From positions 1 to 64,000 of the forward strand of contig SWBL01000155.1 in NCBI GenBank assembly GCA_024195585.1: a stretch of DNA of 64,000 bases, read 5' to 3'. Below the pieces are notes generated by a model that was not told the origin of the DNA, made no database searches, and was given only the letters and a program-made list of their open reading frames with translations. Below are positions 33,496-45,628 of the stretch, piece after piece. The translations under genes were made by a program, and so were the position numbers. Origin of the DNA: Aureobasidium sp. EXF-3400. Its lineage: Eukaryota > Ascomycota > Dothideomycetes > Dothideales > Saccotheciaceae. Position 1 is the stretch's first letter. The number at the start of each line of letters is the position of its first letter.

Positions 33496-35267
33496 GGTCT
33501 GTCTCACAATCTCTGTTCCTCGAGTCACGTACTGCTTCCAAGAAGCAACAACTATGAATCCCTTCATCAACTCTTCCGTCCGCCGTCATCAAAATCACAC
33601 CGAACGATTCAACAACCTCATCATGCTGGATCTGCAAGTCTGGAACGCTATTCGGGATTCTTGAAACCTGCGACACTCACCAAGACTGACTCAAGGTCTC
33701 ACTCCGCGGGTCAACGTCCCGACGGCAGAGTCTCCGCCAACATAACCCGAAAATCCAACATCCGACTTTATATCGTGCTCCGTGAGTGTTCAAATTCGTG
33801 TGACAGCAACACAATCGATTTGTCTGTTTGGCGTGGGATTTAAAGCACAATCCCGAGCCCTGACTGCTACACTCGAAAGAGAAAGAATCGTCGTCTAGCC
33901 GGAGTAGTCACAATATAGGCAAGCGACAGAGGCTGTGCTAATCAAGACCAATAGTACTTACTACAGTGGGTTGTTGATCTCACTGTCATTTTGTATAGTC
34001 GGTCTTTGCTGTCCTTGTTGGGTCTTCTTGGCCGACCCTTTTCCACCGCATTGTTCTCCTTTGTCTCAACTCGGCCGAGTTCTTGGCTGGCTTGAATCGA
34101 TCTTAGAGACTTCTTACCAATCGAGAAGAGGCGATGTCCTTACCTGTGGCGCTTTCTTAAATCCTGCCGCTGTGATCAACAGACACATGAAGAAGCTTTT
34201 GGCTGCGGCGGTTTCAGGATTTTGCTTCGATGCTTGGACTCGTGCACGGTCCCACAACTGACACCAGTCACGCCGAGTCACCAAAATTCGACAACCTTTC
34301 TTTTCTTCTAGCATGACTCTCTTTACACTGGACACAAGCTGTACTTGGTACGGGAGTACCAGGTCGTCATTTGCCTCCAAAATCTCGAGTCAGTATTATC
34401 TTCCGGTACCAATCAACGATTTCGTACCTATCTTGAGCAAAGAGCACAGCAAGCATTTTATCAACTGCCTATCTAGGGCGTGCATCGCTTGTGTCGGAGT
34501 GCTCAAGGTTTACAGTATGATAGATTGCCTTTCCATGCATTGGCCATGCCCACGTTGCCGATCATTCTTCCTTCGAGGCGTTGTCCCTGCATCGGACAGG
34601 ACTCCAGTACTCGGTACTTGGAATTTTCCTCATGCAAGAGTCGACTTCTTCCAGGCTTCCATGTCTGAACCAGTTTTCTATTTACATCTGTCGCGTGGCG
34701 GTGAATGTCACTGATGAAACAAGAGACAAGATCAATTTATACCTTCCTTGTTTAACGGCCATTGACACTCGCCAACACGGCCCGTCGCTAACACGAGTAG
34801 ATTGCGTAGTGGAGCACAGTTGATGGACAGGCCCGAGAGTCCGAGCATCATCACCGAATGAGCATCAAATTCTTGCTGATCTAGTACTAACAAGTCGACC
34901 TCTCAGATCGTCCCCACGAAAGTGCTCGTTCCGGCCGCTTGACTCGGCTTACTTTTCCTTCTTGGACCCCTCTTCAAGTTAGTGGTGTTGATCCAGGTTC
35001 GTCTTACTATGGTGGGCCTGAGCCTATCTGCACGCGGAGACAATCTAGGCATTCCATATAGTAGGCCTTGTCTTGCCTCTTCCATTCATATCCCTGATTC
35101 CTTCCATTCTTTTTACACTTTCCTTCCCTCTTTCCCCTCAATTTTTCCCAAGTGCTTATACCATGTCAAACTGATATCATTTTTCCTATCTCTTACCCAT
35201 CATTCATTCGTTCGGTCCTATACACATCCCTCAAAGTTAATCACACACATATATATGCCCAGCCAAG
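33496..35267. other. No supported gene
   Basis: A frame at 34313-34714 (plus) is open but has no domain and an erratic composition. The pyrimidine-rich stretch at about 35080-35230 is probably the promoter and 5' leader of the rhodopsin-domain gene. Confidence 0.4.
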
Positions 35268-36749
35268 ATGGGATCAGATGACAGAAGCGGCCAGATTCTT
35301 GGCGTGGCTATTGCTTTCTTGATTCCTACCGCATTGTCAACTGCATTAAGGGTCTACACCAGGTAAGTCTCTTCTGCCTACCCTTCCTCATCATCACTGT
35401 ACTGACATCAATCACAACAGAACCAAGATTCGACGCAATCAAGCCGGACTCGATGATCTGGCCATGGTAGTCTCATTTGGATTCATTCTCACATATCTGA
35501 TCTCACAACTTTGCGGTGTCGCTCATGGAAACGGCAAGAAAAGGAAATTGCTCGACGATGATACTGCACAAACGGCTTTAATGGTTGGTCTCTCACCATC
35601 AATCGATGAGACCTATACTGACCATCACTCGCGAATAGTACTGGTTCTTTTGCGAAATCTTCTACACCCTCTCGACTGCAACCCTCAAGATCAGCATTGG
35701 CCTCTTCCTTCTTCGTATCGCCGTCGACCGGATTCACATCTGGATCATTCGCTGGATTATGATTCTCAATGTCATCTTTGCCGTTCCTTACTGCCTGCTC
35801 GTCACCTTCCAATGTCGACCCATCTCTTTCTGGTGGGATCTAAATCCTGACCATCACGGAAAATGCATCAGCCCGGATGTCATCATGATTCTCACATACG
35901 TTGTTTCAGTCTTGAACTCAATGGCGGATTGGACATTCGGACTTTTGCCATTTTTCATTGTGAGAAAGCTACAGATGAAGAAACAGACCAAGATCCTGGT
36001 GATTTCCATCCTGGCCTTTGCCGGCCTGTGAGTTTCTTTTTGACCTTATCCGCACCTCAACCAAGAAGAGAAAGCTAATGTTGATTCAAAACAGAGGAAG
36101 CACAGCAACAATCATCCGCACCCCCTTCGTCCACACCCTCAAAGACTTCAAAGGCGAATTTCTCTACAAAACCGCCGATTTTGCCATGTGGTCAACAGTC
36201 GAACTCGGCATTACTGCCACAGCCGCCAACATCGCCACCTTACGACCTTTGCTTTCCAGCCTTCGCGCTCAATTTGGCGTCCCCTCCACAACCAACATCT
36301 CCAAATCCTTCGGCAACACCTTCGGCGGCAACACATTCAGCAAATCCGGCAATAAACGCAGCAGAAACAGAGGCTTGGAAGACCAAACCCTCGTCACCCT
36401 CGACGAACTCAGAGGCCAAGACAAAGGAACCACTGAAGTCGTCATCGCTGGAGGCTATGAGCATGAGTTACCACCCCTCCCATCACCTGGTCTTGGCGGC
36501 GCGTGGAAAACCAGAGAAGTGGTGCAGAGTGTAGAGATCAGGACGAGTATTAGTGAAGGCAGTGATGGAAGTAGTGTTAAAGAGGAAGATGAGAGGAGGA
36601 TTAATGGTGGTGTGGGGAGGAGTGAGGGGAGTGGGAGTACTAGGAAACAGAGTGCTGCGAGGATTGGGTTGGGAGGGTTGAGGGGCAGGCAGAATACTAT
36701 TACTGAGCATCAGAGTGAGAGGGCTATGACGCCGTATGAACGGTTGTAA
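35268..36749 (+). CDS. Fungal rhodopsin-domain integral membrane protein (Pth11-like group)
   Basis: Four exons (35268-35362, 35421-35583, 35639-36027, 36095-36749) give 433 aa. The introns are 58, 55 and 67 bases; the second has the less usual donor GTTGGT. The protein shows about seven TM segments in the first 270 residues. Signatures of the fungal rhodopsin domain are AGLDDLAM after TM1, YWFFCEIFYTLST with KISIGLFLLRI, FQCRPISFWW, MADWTFGLLPFFIVRKLQM, and a final WSTVELGITATAANIATLRPL. A Ser/Gly/Arg-rich cytoplasmic tail follows. This family includes Pth11-like receptor candidates, but its ligands are mostly unknown. CFEM is absent. Plasma-membrane location is inferred. Confidence 0.9.
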
Positions 36750-39642
36750 TGAGTGTGGGATACCTATCTGAGATTATTATTCTTTTTGTTAACGCTTCTT
36801 CTTACAGTTCAAGATGTGAGGAGTAAGATACAAGGTGACAGCTTGTCAAAAATGTCGATTCAGTCGTCCCGCAAAACTTTCCTCTACTATACTAGGGTCC
36901 ATCTGCCGTAGTAGAATACTAGCTAACCGTCTGCTTTCGCTCCTGTCTATACGAGCATATAGGTAAGACAATCATAATTGTACTACAGCCGATCAGCCAG
37001 CATGAACTGAACATGTTCCAGCATGACTCGGAGACAACCCCGATTGGTTGATGACTAGGCTTCACCAAGTGGCTATTAGTCTTTACCGAGCTCGTACTCG
37101 ATTGCTGCAATGACTGATATTGACTTGAAGACTCTTAGCGAGTAATCGAAGCTTGCTGTCAACACTCTTTCTTGCATTTTCTGTCTCTGTAAAGCTGGTC
37201 ATATGCTGCTACGGAGTGACAGCTCGTCAGAGAGAATCTCGTTCTTACCCCATTACAGATCTCAGTCTGTATGTTCTGGCATACCACGATTCATCCGCCG
37301 TACTAAGATTACAGCCATCTTCAGTATGTTCTTCCTGCTTGTAAGAGAAAGTAGACCAGGTAAATTTCATCTCATATCACGGCAATCTAGCCTTGATGAA
37401 ATAGACACATTGTCATACTCTATGCCTACAGACATAGAGTCTCGGACCACGTTCCGAAGCTCTCGATCTCCCTGACCTCAACAGTAAACACCACACGCCA
37501 CGTTCTCTGTAGTTGCACAGTCGGATTGATTGAGCATTGACTTGCAACACTATAAGGGCTTCCATCAGGACTGCCAAAAGTAGCTATAGCCAATCCCTCC
37601 AAATGGGCATGCGCGCCGAGAACGTCGAGGGAATAGACGTTCCTGGGGTTAGATGCATGCAGTGTACTCCGAGCGTAGATCTCTGCGGCCGTAAGTATAG
37701 CGGAAGTAGATGTTCATGATCTCGTGCAATCTAGTTCCAGGGTGGAATATCTTTAGTATTCTTCGACTTGATTTGTCTATCCGAAAATATATTACGTAGC
37801 TGCATTTGAATTATCCTCTTACTTCGCTCCGACTCTTTAGAGTACGTTGGATGAGGTGATCAAAAGCAATGCCTCCGGGGAGAATTGCATCTTACGCGAA
37901 GCATCTTCCACTGCCCGCTAAGATCATCAAGCCATGTCTAGTTCTAGTTGTGTAACGGCACGAACCATAAAAGGTAAGTCCATTTCGACAAAGTTCACTG
38001 CTTCGAACTACTGTTGGTGTCTAGAAGTCATCCCGTTCACAAGGTATATTGAAAAATTCCCTTGTGACTCGTGATACAGCCAGTTCCACTTGTCCGGCTT
38101 CATGTATCATGCCAAGATCAAAACGAGCCTCTTCTCTCAAATCGTCAAATCTACGACGTCGATACAACCATCAGTCTTCGTTGACTTCGTCTGTTTCGCC
38201 TTCCCGAGATCTAAGCTGCCCAGCGGATATCTTTCTCAAGTTCACGCCATTGCATACCTCAGCTCTGCTTAGGAAAGCCATGACAGAGGTCCGGATGACC
38301 ATTGACTCGGTCTCTAATCGATAGCATGTAGCAGGTCAGCTATATGAGCCAAATATTCGGAAACAGTTGGCGACAGCTTGCTACTAGGAAGCAACTGGAC
38401 TGCCTGCAGAAAGAAGATTTACACGGGTCATGGAATTCATTTGTGTCCTGCCTCACGTTGTGCGACGGTACAAGGGACAAGTTCTGTACACAGTACATCG
38501 CCGAATCCGAGAACGAGGTTCCAACTTGTCGATGTCGCATCGAGCCCAGATTCTGGTCGTGGTTGGAATTGCCAGCAACAAGATCAACCCAGTCTCTCTG
38601 ATTAGTCGTGATGACTTCGGCAATACTTGTATGCGCCACTCGTAAGAAAATCGACCTGAAGAACAAAGCAGTATACCTGCAGATAGGTGTGGCTAATTTC
38701 TTTGTGATGCCTGGTGCTGGTTTTGGTGTACGCAAAAGAGCTTACTTCTGGGTAGGTGGTCTGGGACAGGATTGCACTTAGCAAGATGTGCGGCAGATTG
38801 AAAGCAGTAGTCATAGATTTGGGGACAAAATCACAGTCCGTCAGGTATAGCCCACCCAAGCTCAATCTGGGTACAAGGAAAAGCAGATATGATAGTGGCA
38901 CGTAATCTGAATGTCTTCCTGTCACCCCTATCGCTGTAGTCCATCTGTTTCTGTCTTGGTGTCAATACATGGAAAAAGGAGCTGGACTCAGTGCGAGCTA
39001 GAGAGAGATAGTGTACATTCTTGACGTGCACCACAAGTCTTGTCTTGTCAGACCGTGTCTGAGGGCATGAGAGACGAGTGTTCGTTCACGGTGGTCGAGT
39101 GCCCGGACGCCGAGAGCACGTCTCGAGCCGGTTGTTGTGGTCGAAAGTTCCGTGACTCTCGGCTTTCGATCTTCGACTTCCACAACTCACATCAACACAC
39201 GCGTTCGTCGTGTTGACTCTTTCATCCGTATCATCAACAAGAAGCAACAGCGTCTGTTACGTCTCATCATCTTATCATCTTCTTTGCCTCTATCTGGCAC
39301 TCGTTGCTGTCATCGCTTCCCAGAGCAGATTTGGTGACAGGCCATCGCCGCTGTTGACGCGCTGGCCTACATCTTCCAGATATTGTTGCTATCATCGCTT
39401 CGCAGGGCGAATCTGATCACCCCAAGGCGGTTCATCATCACCGTTGACGCGCCTTCCTACCTCATCTCCGACTACAATACAACATACAGACGCGACGGCT
39501 GGTTTTGCATCTCAGCATCGTCCCACAGCATCACCGCTCGCCAGGGCATATTCGACCACGTCAAGCCGCCAACCCATCAAGACGCGATATCCCATCAACT
39601 CTGATGAGATTACGCTCTATCTGCCGACCATCATCAGCAATC
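36750..39642. other. Long stretch with possible old coding fragments
   Basis: No complete gene. Plus-strand fragments at about 38090-38270 (TTSIQPSVFVDFVCFAF) and 38650-38770 (VANFFVMPGAGFGVRKRAYF) have natural composition and could be exons of a damaged gene. They are separated by stops and lack a consistent splice pattern. The last 400 bases are pyrimidine-rich leader sequence of the next gene. Confidence 0.3.
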
Positions 39643-41206
39643 ATGCCCAAGTCCACAGAGCTTCCCCCTCATACTTACCCCTCCAACAACGGTCTCATGT
39701 TGCAATCAACAACCATGCTTCGCACCACACTTCCCTCAGATGGCAGCTGCAAGCTGACTGAAATTCCCGTCGAGCTTGTCGATCACATTTTTCAGAGCGC
39801 AGAGAGAAACGATCTACTCAATGTCATGCTCACATGCAAGTCTCTCTCGCGCGCAGCAGAGTGTGCACTATGGAGAGTCTCAGATACCAAGAACTACCTC
39901 AAACTCCGCGAAACGGACGTCGAAGCACAGAGCAAGTTCATGAGTTGGGTCCGCGTCCAATCTCTGGTTTTCAACACTGGTGATCTGCAACCTGGAGATT
40001 TGACCCTTTCTTTGCCACGACTGCAAGAGCTGGTCATTGACCATCAGTCCCAGGCCACAGTACATATGAAGACTACTGTCAGTCCTCTTATCACTGGCAA
40101 GCTTACTATCTTGAGAGTTCTGAACGGCAGAACGGACAACTTCGTCCCTGCCTTGGCCAAGGCCAGAGGTCTCGAACACTTGGTCATCGACAGGAAGGTC
40201 GACGTCCAAGGTGGCAATCTACTGGACCTCCAACGTCTCGTCGCCAAGACCCCCTCTCTCGTGACGCTGCATGCAGGAGATTTCTCATCTGCCGAGCTTT
40301 TCATTCAGGTAGCTTCGCATAGAGGCATGAAGGACTTCAAGGTGGACGTTCACATGAGCTACGGTACCGTGTTTAAGGCCTTACAGATACCGGAAGCCTT
40401 TGCCTCTCTACGCCGCTTGGGCCTCAACACCCCTGCAAGTGCAGTAGGTCAACTGCTACCTAGACTAACAAGTCTTGAGAGTCTTGAACTGGTCGTCAGC
40501 CGAGTTTTGCTCCCTGGCGAGACCCCTGCATCCGCCGTCACTAACTTGTTTCTTGCCATCGGTAAGATCAGCAAACTCCGATCGCTCAAACTGTCCATCT
40601 CCGGCTTCCAAATCCCGGTCCAACAAGGGATGTTGGAGCCCTTTGCTAATCTGACTCACCTGAGCAAGCTGAGCTTCAAGCAAGACTTTGAGATGAACTT
40701 CCCTACCAGGGGCACCGATGCATTCCTTCCTCTATCTCTTATCTGCCCACTCGAGGACTTGCACCTCGAGTTCAGAGAAAGGATCCCCGCCGACTGGATT
40801 CAGGACCTTGGCAGAAAGTACCCGAAGCTTAAGACCCTATCACTGGGGAGATTTGTGAAGATGACCGAGTTGTCGGCCCTGTTTCCAGCATTGGAAGAAA
40901 TTTCTTTTCTCTCGCTCGATGTGTCTTGCACCCGATCTAACATGTAAGTTCTCCTTGTACACCTGATCCTTTTGATACCCCTGACTAACATCGCGCAACA
41001 GGAATCAATCAATCAAGCAATGGGCCAAAAAGATGCTCACAATTGCGCCTGAAATCAAGAGGTTCGAGACCGGCATTTTCAGAAACAGAACCATGGACGT
41101 CCGAGTCCTGTACGAGCACACTGAACACAGTGTCTCCTGTTCGTGTACCAGTTATTCGGGTGCAGCTTTCGCTTTCACTATGCCAAAGCCCCTGATTTCC
41201 AACTGA
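39643..41206 (+). CDS. F-box protein with LRR-like C-terminal region, two exons, 501 aa
   Basis: Exon 1 (39643-40943) and exon 2 (41002-41206) are joined by a 58-base intron (donor GTAAGT, branch CTAAC, acceptor CAG) in the phase that completes a methionine codon. Residues 38-80 (LTEIPVELVDHIFQSAERND through LSRAAECALWRVSD) are an F-box, which binds Skp1 in SCF ubiquitin ligases. The rest alternates leucine-rich stretches (SLPRLQELVIDH, LESLELVV, LRSLKLSI, LSKLSFKQ, PKLKTLSLGRF), as in irregular LRR folds that select substrates. The start at 39643 was chosen because it directly precedes a normal leader. Earlier in-frame ATGs (39505) would add unlikely Arg/Pro-rich sequence. The gene at 50472-51876 is related. 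Confidence 0.85.
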
Positions 41207-42200
41207 GCTACACCACCTTGTTTTTCTTCTCGACCAAAACGCCACCTACACCAATATTGCTGCTTGGCAAGGAGTGTAGTGACAAGCAGACGGTCAGATG
41301 GCATCCTCTATGGTCTTTTTCAACTCGAACAACCCTCTCTTCTTTGGTCGTCGACGCACTGCAAACGACTCCTCTGACCACATTCACTACAACACCCCCT
41401 ACCTTTCGATCCAGGACATCGACCGCCGACTTCATCCATGACACTCACACATAGAATAGCCATTGGCTTTCGGCAGCCCGTCAAAATGTTGAGAGGCCGT
41501 GTAAACGCAGCCTTCCTTGTCTTGCTCAGAAATTTCTGCTTTCTTGACGACACCTTTTTCGTCTTTCCGACATTGGCTTGGTCGAGCACTAGTTCTTTCC
41601 CTTACACAAAAGCTTGCGAATTTCCTTTCGATTTCACGGTCTCTTTTTTCTATCGGCAGCTCTGGCAAAAGGACTTCGCTTACAGAGATAATGGTCAACC
41701 AGCTGCACTATTCTGGATCGTGAAAAAGAGAAGATGCTGCTGCTTGGAAAACACATTTCTTTGTCTTTGGTCGCTTTCGCTTCTTCTTTGTCTTGTCTCG
41801 CAACCTTTCTTTCTCCTGGAGCAGAAGCTTGCGAATACTTTGTTTTTACCGCGCTTTTTCTCTTCTTGGTTGCGATTTTCTCTTCTTGGAAATGCTTTTG
41901 TTTCTTCGCTGAGACGCTTCGCATTGAGGGCGCTGTCTGTTTTTCTCTTCGAAGCAAAATTCGCAAAACCTTTTTTCTTTCTGCTTTTTGTCTTTCTTCT
42001 TGGTCGTTAGTCTAATACCAGTAATCGTAATAATTTTTCCTGATAATCAATGCGAACTCTCTATACTAAATGTGTGTCGCAGCGTGATATGCTAAATTTC
42101 CTGGTGTTCGCACCTTCATGTCTGGATTGCTAATTCCGTCATGCCTAGCTATGTCATCGGGGATCATATGTGAATCTCATGGAAAATGCTTCATCAAATA
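41207..42200. other. Lys/Arg-rich minus frames or T-rich plus frames; no clear gene
   Basis: The plus strand is rich in TTCTT. The minus strand reads as lysine-rich fragments in alternating frames (FASFCVRERTSARPSQC near 41600, KKRKSAVKTKYSQASAPGE near 41840). The element AGCTTGCGAAT recurs near 41611 and 41827 and in weaker form near 41955. This may be a decayed repetitive basic protein gene on the minus strand. No start, domain or splice structure supports a call. Confidence 0.3.
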
Positions 42201-42296
42201 TCCGATATGGTCTAGTGGCTAGGATTTCTCGCTCTCATACCGTTCGCAAGAACAACTAGGTCCGAGGAGGCCGGGGTTCAATTCCCCGTGTCGGAA
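42201..42296 (+). tRNA. tRNA-Glu (anticodon CTC) with 24-base intron, copy 3
   Basis: The sequence is identical to copy 1 except in the intron hairpin loop, which is GCAA here instead of GAAA. Both are GNRA tetraloops. The 5' flank AAATGCTTCATCAAATA matches that of copy 2. A run of six T follows the 3' end. Confidence 0.94.
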
Positions 42297-42746
42297 TCAT
42301 TTTTTGCATCCCTCGCCTTCCCACTTTCAATCATCTTTCAACTATCTTCTTGCTCTTTTGTTTTTATAAACACATCCAGCAATCGATGTGGTGTGAAAAC
42401 GAGTTCTGGTTGCGAAAATTCAAATGGTGGAGTGGGGTGGGGTGGGTTTCTCAGGCTTGGCTTTTTGCAAGACATATCACAAGCTTCACAAACTGGGCTG
42501 GCCGCGCTATACTCTGGAGAAAATTAATTAACTCAGATGCAGAGATGCAGAGATGGCACGTCTTGAGATTAAACAATCGCATTCTCCCATGTCACTCTAT
42601 CTACTCACTTCAACCTCTTCCTGCCCCAACTAGCACTAGCAACTCCACTCTTCCATTATTCGACCCTCGCTAATCCCATCCTACATTGTTGCCTTCTCAA
42701 GCTTGTTCATCTCTGTCTGCTTCACCTGAGTATCTCTCTGTCTGCT
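42297..42746. other. Short intergenic stretch, no gene seen
   Basis: The 3' side of the tRNA and the downstream region of the minus-strand monooxygenase gene. The phrase ATCTCTCTGTCTGCTTCACCT is repeated in part at about 42708 and 42732. Confidence 0.4.
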
Positions 42747-45628
42747 TCACCTAGGTATTTCCTTACCCCTAACCCTTTCCAAAGTCAAAGCACCTTTATG
42801 TCTCTTCTCAGTAATAACATACTCTCTCCATAAGAATGCCCCTCCCACAGCGCCACCAGGTCCCAGCACCACTGTCGCTAACCCCAAAGCAGCGAGCATA
42901 GTGATCCAGTTGTGGGATATCATACCAGCTACTTTAGCATCCCAGGTGAAGTAGAAGAGCCAGAGGTATGTTGTTGCTATGGCGATGAGGTAGTTCTGCT
43001 GGATAGCGGGGAGATCGGTGATGGAGGAGGTAAAGTCAACCAAAGAGGTAGAAAGGTGTTGCGGCCAGAAAACTTCAGATATCGAGGTGGTGGTGAGACC
43101 AGTGTAAAGCCAAACCATCATAGCAATGGTAGCAGGAATACCAATCGTATACCTGATAACGCTCACATCCCTCTTCGGCCTCTCAATTTTATCCTGCCCT
43201 ACTGTATCTTTCCAGATTTTACTGATGGCGAATTGCACAATCGAATGTGTGATGGGGAAAAACTGCCACAGTTGCAACCACATCTGTTTCTGACTGTTCT
43301 CCGGCAAAAGCCAGGTCTGCAAAAGAGGGAGATAGAAACACATCGCCAGAGAAGGGAGGATAGCTTTCGTATAGTGTGTCCTCGTCAGTCGCATATCAGT
43401 GGATTTGAAAGTGTCGATGGGGGTCAAAACCCAATGAAGGAAGAAGTAGAGGGGTGCGGCGACGGCTAGACCTTTTCGTTGGGCAAGGACGGTGAAGAAG
43501 AGAGGTCTGAAGGGTGTTAAATGAGGTGGGGAAGGGTGGAGGGGAGACGTACAGTTGGACGGGCATTAGGGCGTTACAGCAACGGACGGCTTCAATGGAC
43601 CAGATGGAGAGGATGACGCCGAAGTAGGCGAGATGGTTGGCGGTGTAAATACCGGCGGCAAGGTCGACATTAGAAGGTGCGGACATGTGGATGTTCTCTA
43701 TGGTTATAGATCTGCAAGAAGTCAGTAATGTATAGAGAGCTTCTTGGAAGGACATACCTATTGTTCACTCCACCAAACCCATATCCAATTAAAGACGAGG
43801 GCGTGAAAGCATTGTTGTACCAAGTAGAGGTCGCATTGCCAGCGCCAGTAACAAGGGTCGGACTTGAAAGCCTCCAGGCATAAGCAAAGACAGCAAGGAA
43901 AGGTATTGCAAGCAAAGCCCTAAGAAGCAAATTCTCCTTATGGCCTTCTCCCTGCTCAGGATTGAACGGCATATTACCCAACAACGAACCCTCAGGTAGT
44001 GGAAGATAGTCGATCCTAATGGCACCCACCACAACATCGCTAGTCAGATTTTCCAAGAAATCACCCATGTAATGTAACCCATATCGAGCAAATAGAGTGT
44101 GACCCCATGTTGCCAAGGCTTGGACATGGGTGATGAAGTTTGAAGCTTGAATGGCTGCTGCCGCTCGTACTTCGCGGCATTTCTGGTAGTCTTGGAGGCA
44201 AGCGATGATTTGGTCTTGGGTGGGGTGTTGATTGTTGGAAGTGTCGGAGAGCTTTTTGATCGAGTTTGCAAGGGCGGCGGCACTTTCGATGGCTTGGTTT
44301 CCGCCGAAGCCTATGAATGATGGTCAGTGATCTTGGTGGGCGCAACATTCATTCTGTACAAAGCATACCAGCATTTGGAGTCATCTTGTGGACAGAGTCG
44401 CCCAGGCAAGCTATGCGGCCCCACGTCCAGATCTTCCCTCTAGTCAGCTGAAATTCTTTGATATCTGGAGAAGCGTGGATCTACCTTGTAAGCAGCAGTC
44501 TCAATACCAACGAGCGTGCTAGAAACACTGTGTTTGTGGAGATCTTGGAGTAGAACCCTGTCTGTTACCTTCATGTTGCCATGACGCTCAACAAACTTCA
44601 TCTTATCAGCCTCTGTGTACCTCGGAATGTCCGGAGGCTTGTAAATCTTGTCGAGCTTCTCAAAGACAAAGTAGTATGTTCGATCATCTTTGCCGACGAT
44701 TATCAAAGTGCTGCGCTTTTCGTCATAGCCGATGTCGATCTCGCCAGCAGGCAGACCGGAAGACGAAGAGGCGATGCCGTAGAGGCATTGGTACTGGCTC
44801 TCGAGAGCTGCGATAATGGTTAACTGTGTCTGCGACGCGCTTTGAATGTTGCTTACAGCTCTTGTCATTCTTGACCAGGGCAGAATCGACTTCATCAGCA
44901 AGTCGCCACATCTCGCTCCTTGCTTTCGAATTGACTCCATCTGCGCCGGCGAGTATGTCTCCCAGATACGAAGTACCATCTTCACATATGACTGTAACGC
45001 CGCTTGCGTGCTGACGTACTGTCGTGAGGTTCTTGCCCAACAGAATCTTACTCTTGTCCTTGAGGTTGTCGTAAAGTACTTGGAGGATGTTTTGTCGATC
45101 ACTGAATGCGAAAGGGTAACCACTCCTGTGGGGATGGTCAGCAGGGGGCTTTTGAAGGTTGGGAAATGATCGGCACACCTAGCCTTCATGAGTTGAGAGA
45201 CACTCGAGGCTTTTGCCAACAGTCGGCCATGCTTATCGCGATCATGCATCCAGAGGATTGGTTCCTGTTCTGATCAGACAACTCTCATGGAAGTATCATT
45301 GGATATGGCATACCACACATGCGTAAAGAGGATCTTTACAACCAAGCTGGTCCAAAATCTGCGAAGATTTAGTCAGCTGTAACAAAGATTGTGAGGTGAT
45401 AGAGGCCGACTGACTCTACATCCATTCGAGAGGATACCGATGGATGCACCGACTTGGGGTGCTATCTCTTTCCTTCGCTCGAGTAGAATATAGTCGATAT
45501 TCGCTTGCTGTTGACAAGGTTATAAGATACTCGATGGAAGCCTTGGTGATACGCACCTCGAGAGCATTTGCGAGGGTGAGACCGGCTATTCCACCGCCAG
45601 CGATGATAACTTTCAGAGTGTTTGTCAT
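42747..45628 (-). CDS. PaxM-like FAD-dependent monooxygenase fused to a C-terminal polytopic membrane domain, ten exons, 807 aa
   Basis: Exons on the minus strand: 45557-45628, 45415-45507, 45314-45358, 45179-45264, 44857-45125, 44485-44807, 44369-44432, 43758-44310, 43553-43711 and 42747-43506. The nine introns are 46 to 58 bases with GTRNGY-type or GTCAGT donors and AG acceptors, and every join keeps phase. The N-terminal half is a group A flavin monooxygenase: GAG-type dinucleotide motif AGGGIAG (10-16), [10 protein letters not shown] with the DG motif, and [18 protein letters not shown] with the GD motif (about 301-318). This resembles fungal terpenoid epoxidases such as PaxM. From about residue 430 the protein has roughly nine or ten hydrophobic segments ([33 protein letters not shown]). 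Relatives known to me are near 470 aa, so the extra 330 residues are unusual. Product, substrate and cluster partners are unknown; no prenyltransferase or PKS is nearby. Confidence 0.85.

Noticed and set aside
34313..34714. 133-codon plus-strand open frame
   Set aside because: No domain or conserved features, and its composition looks random.
37153..37344. Possible signal-peptide-bearing small protein
   Set aside because: The frame begins at TTG, not ATG, and there is no supporting cysteine pattern or splice structure.
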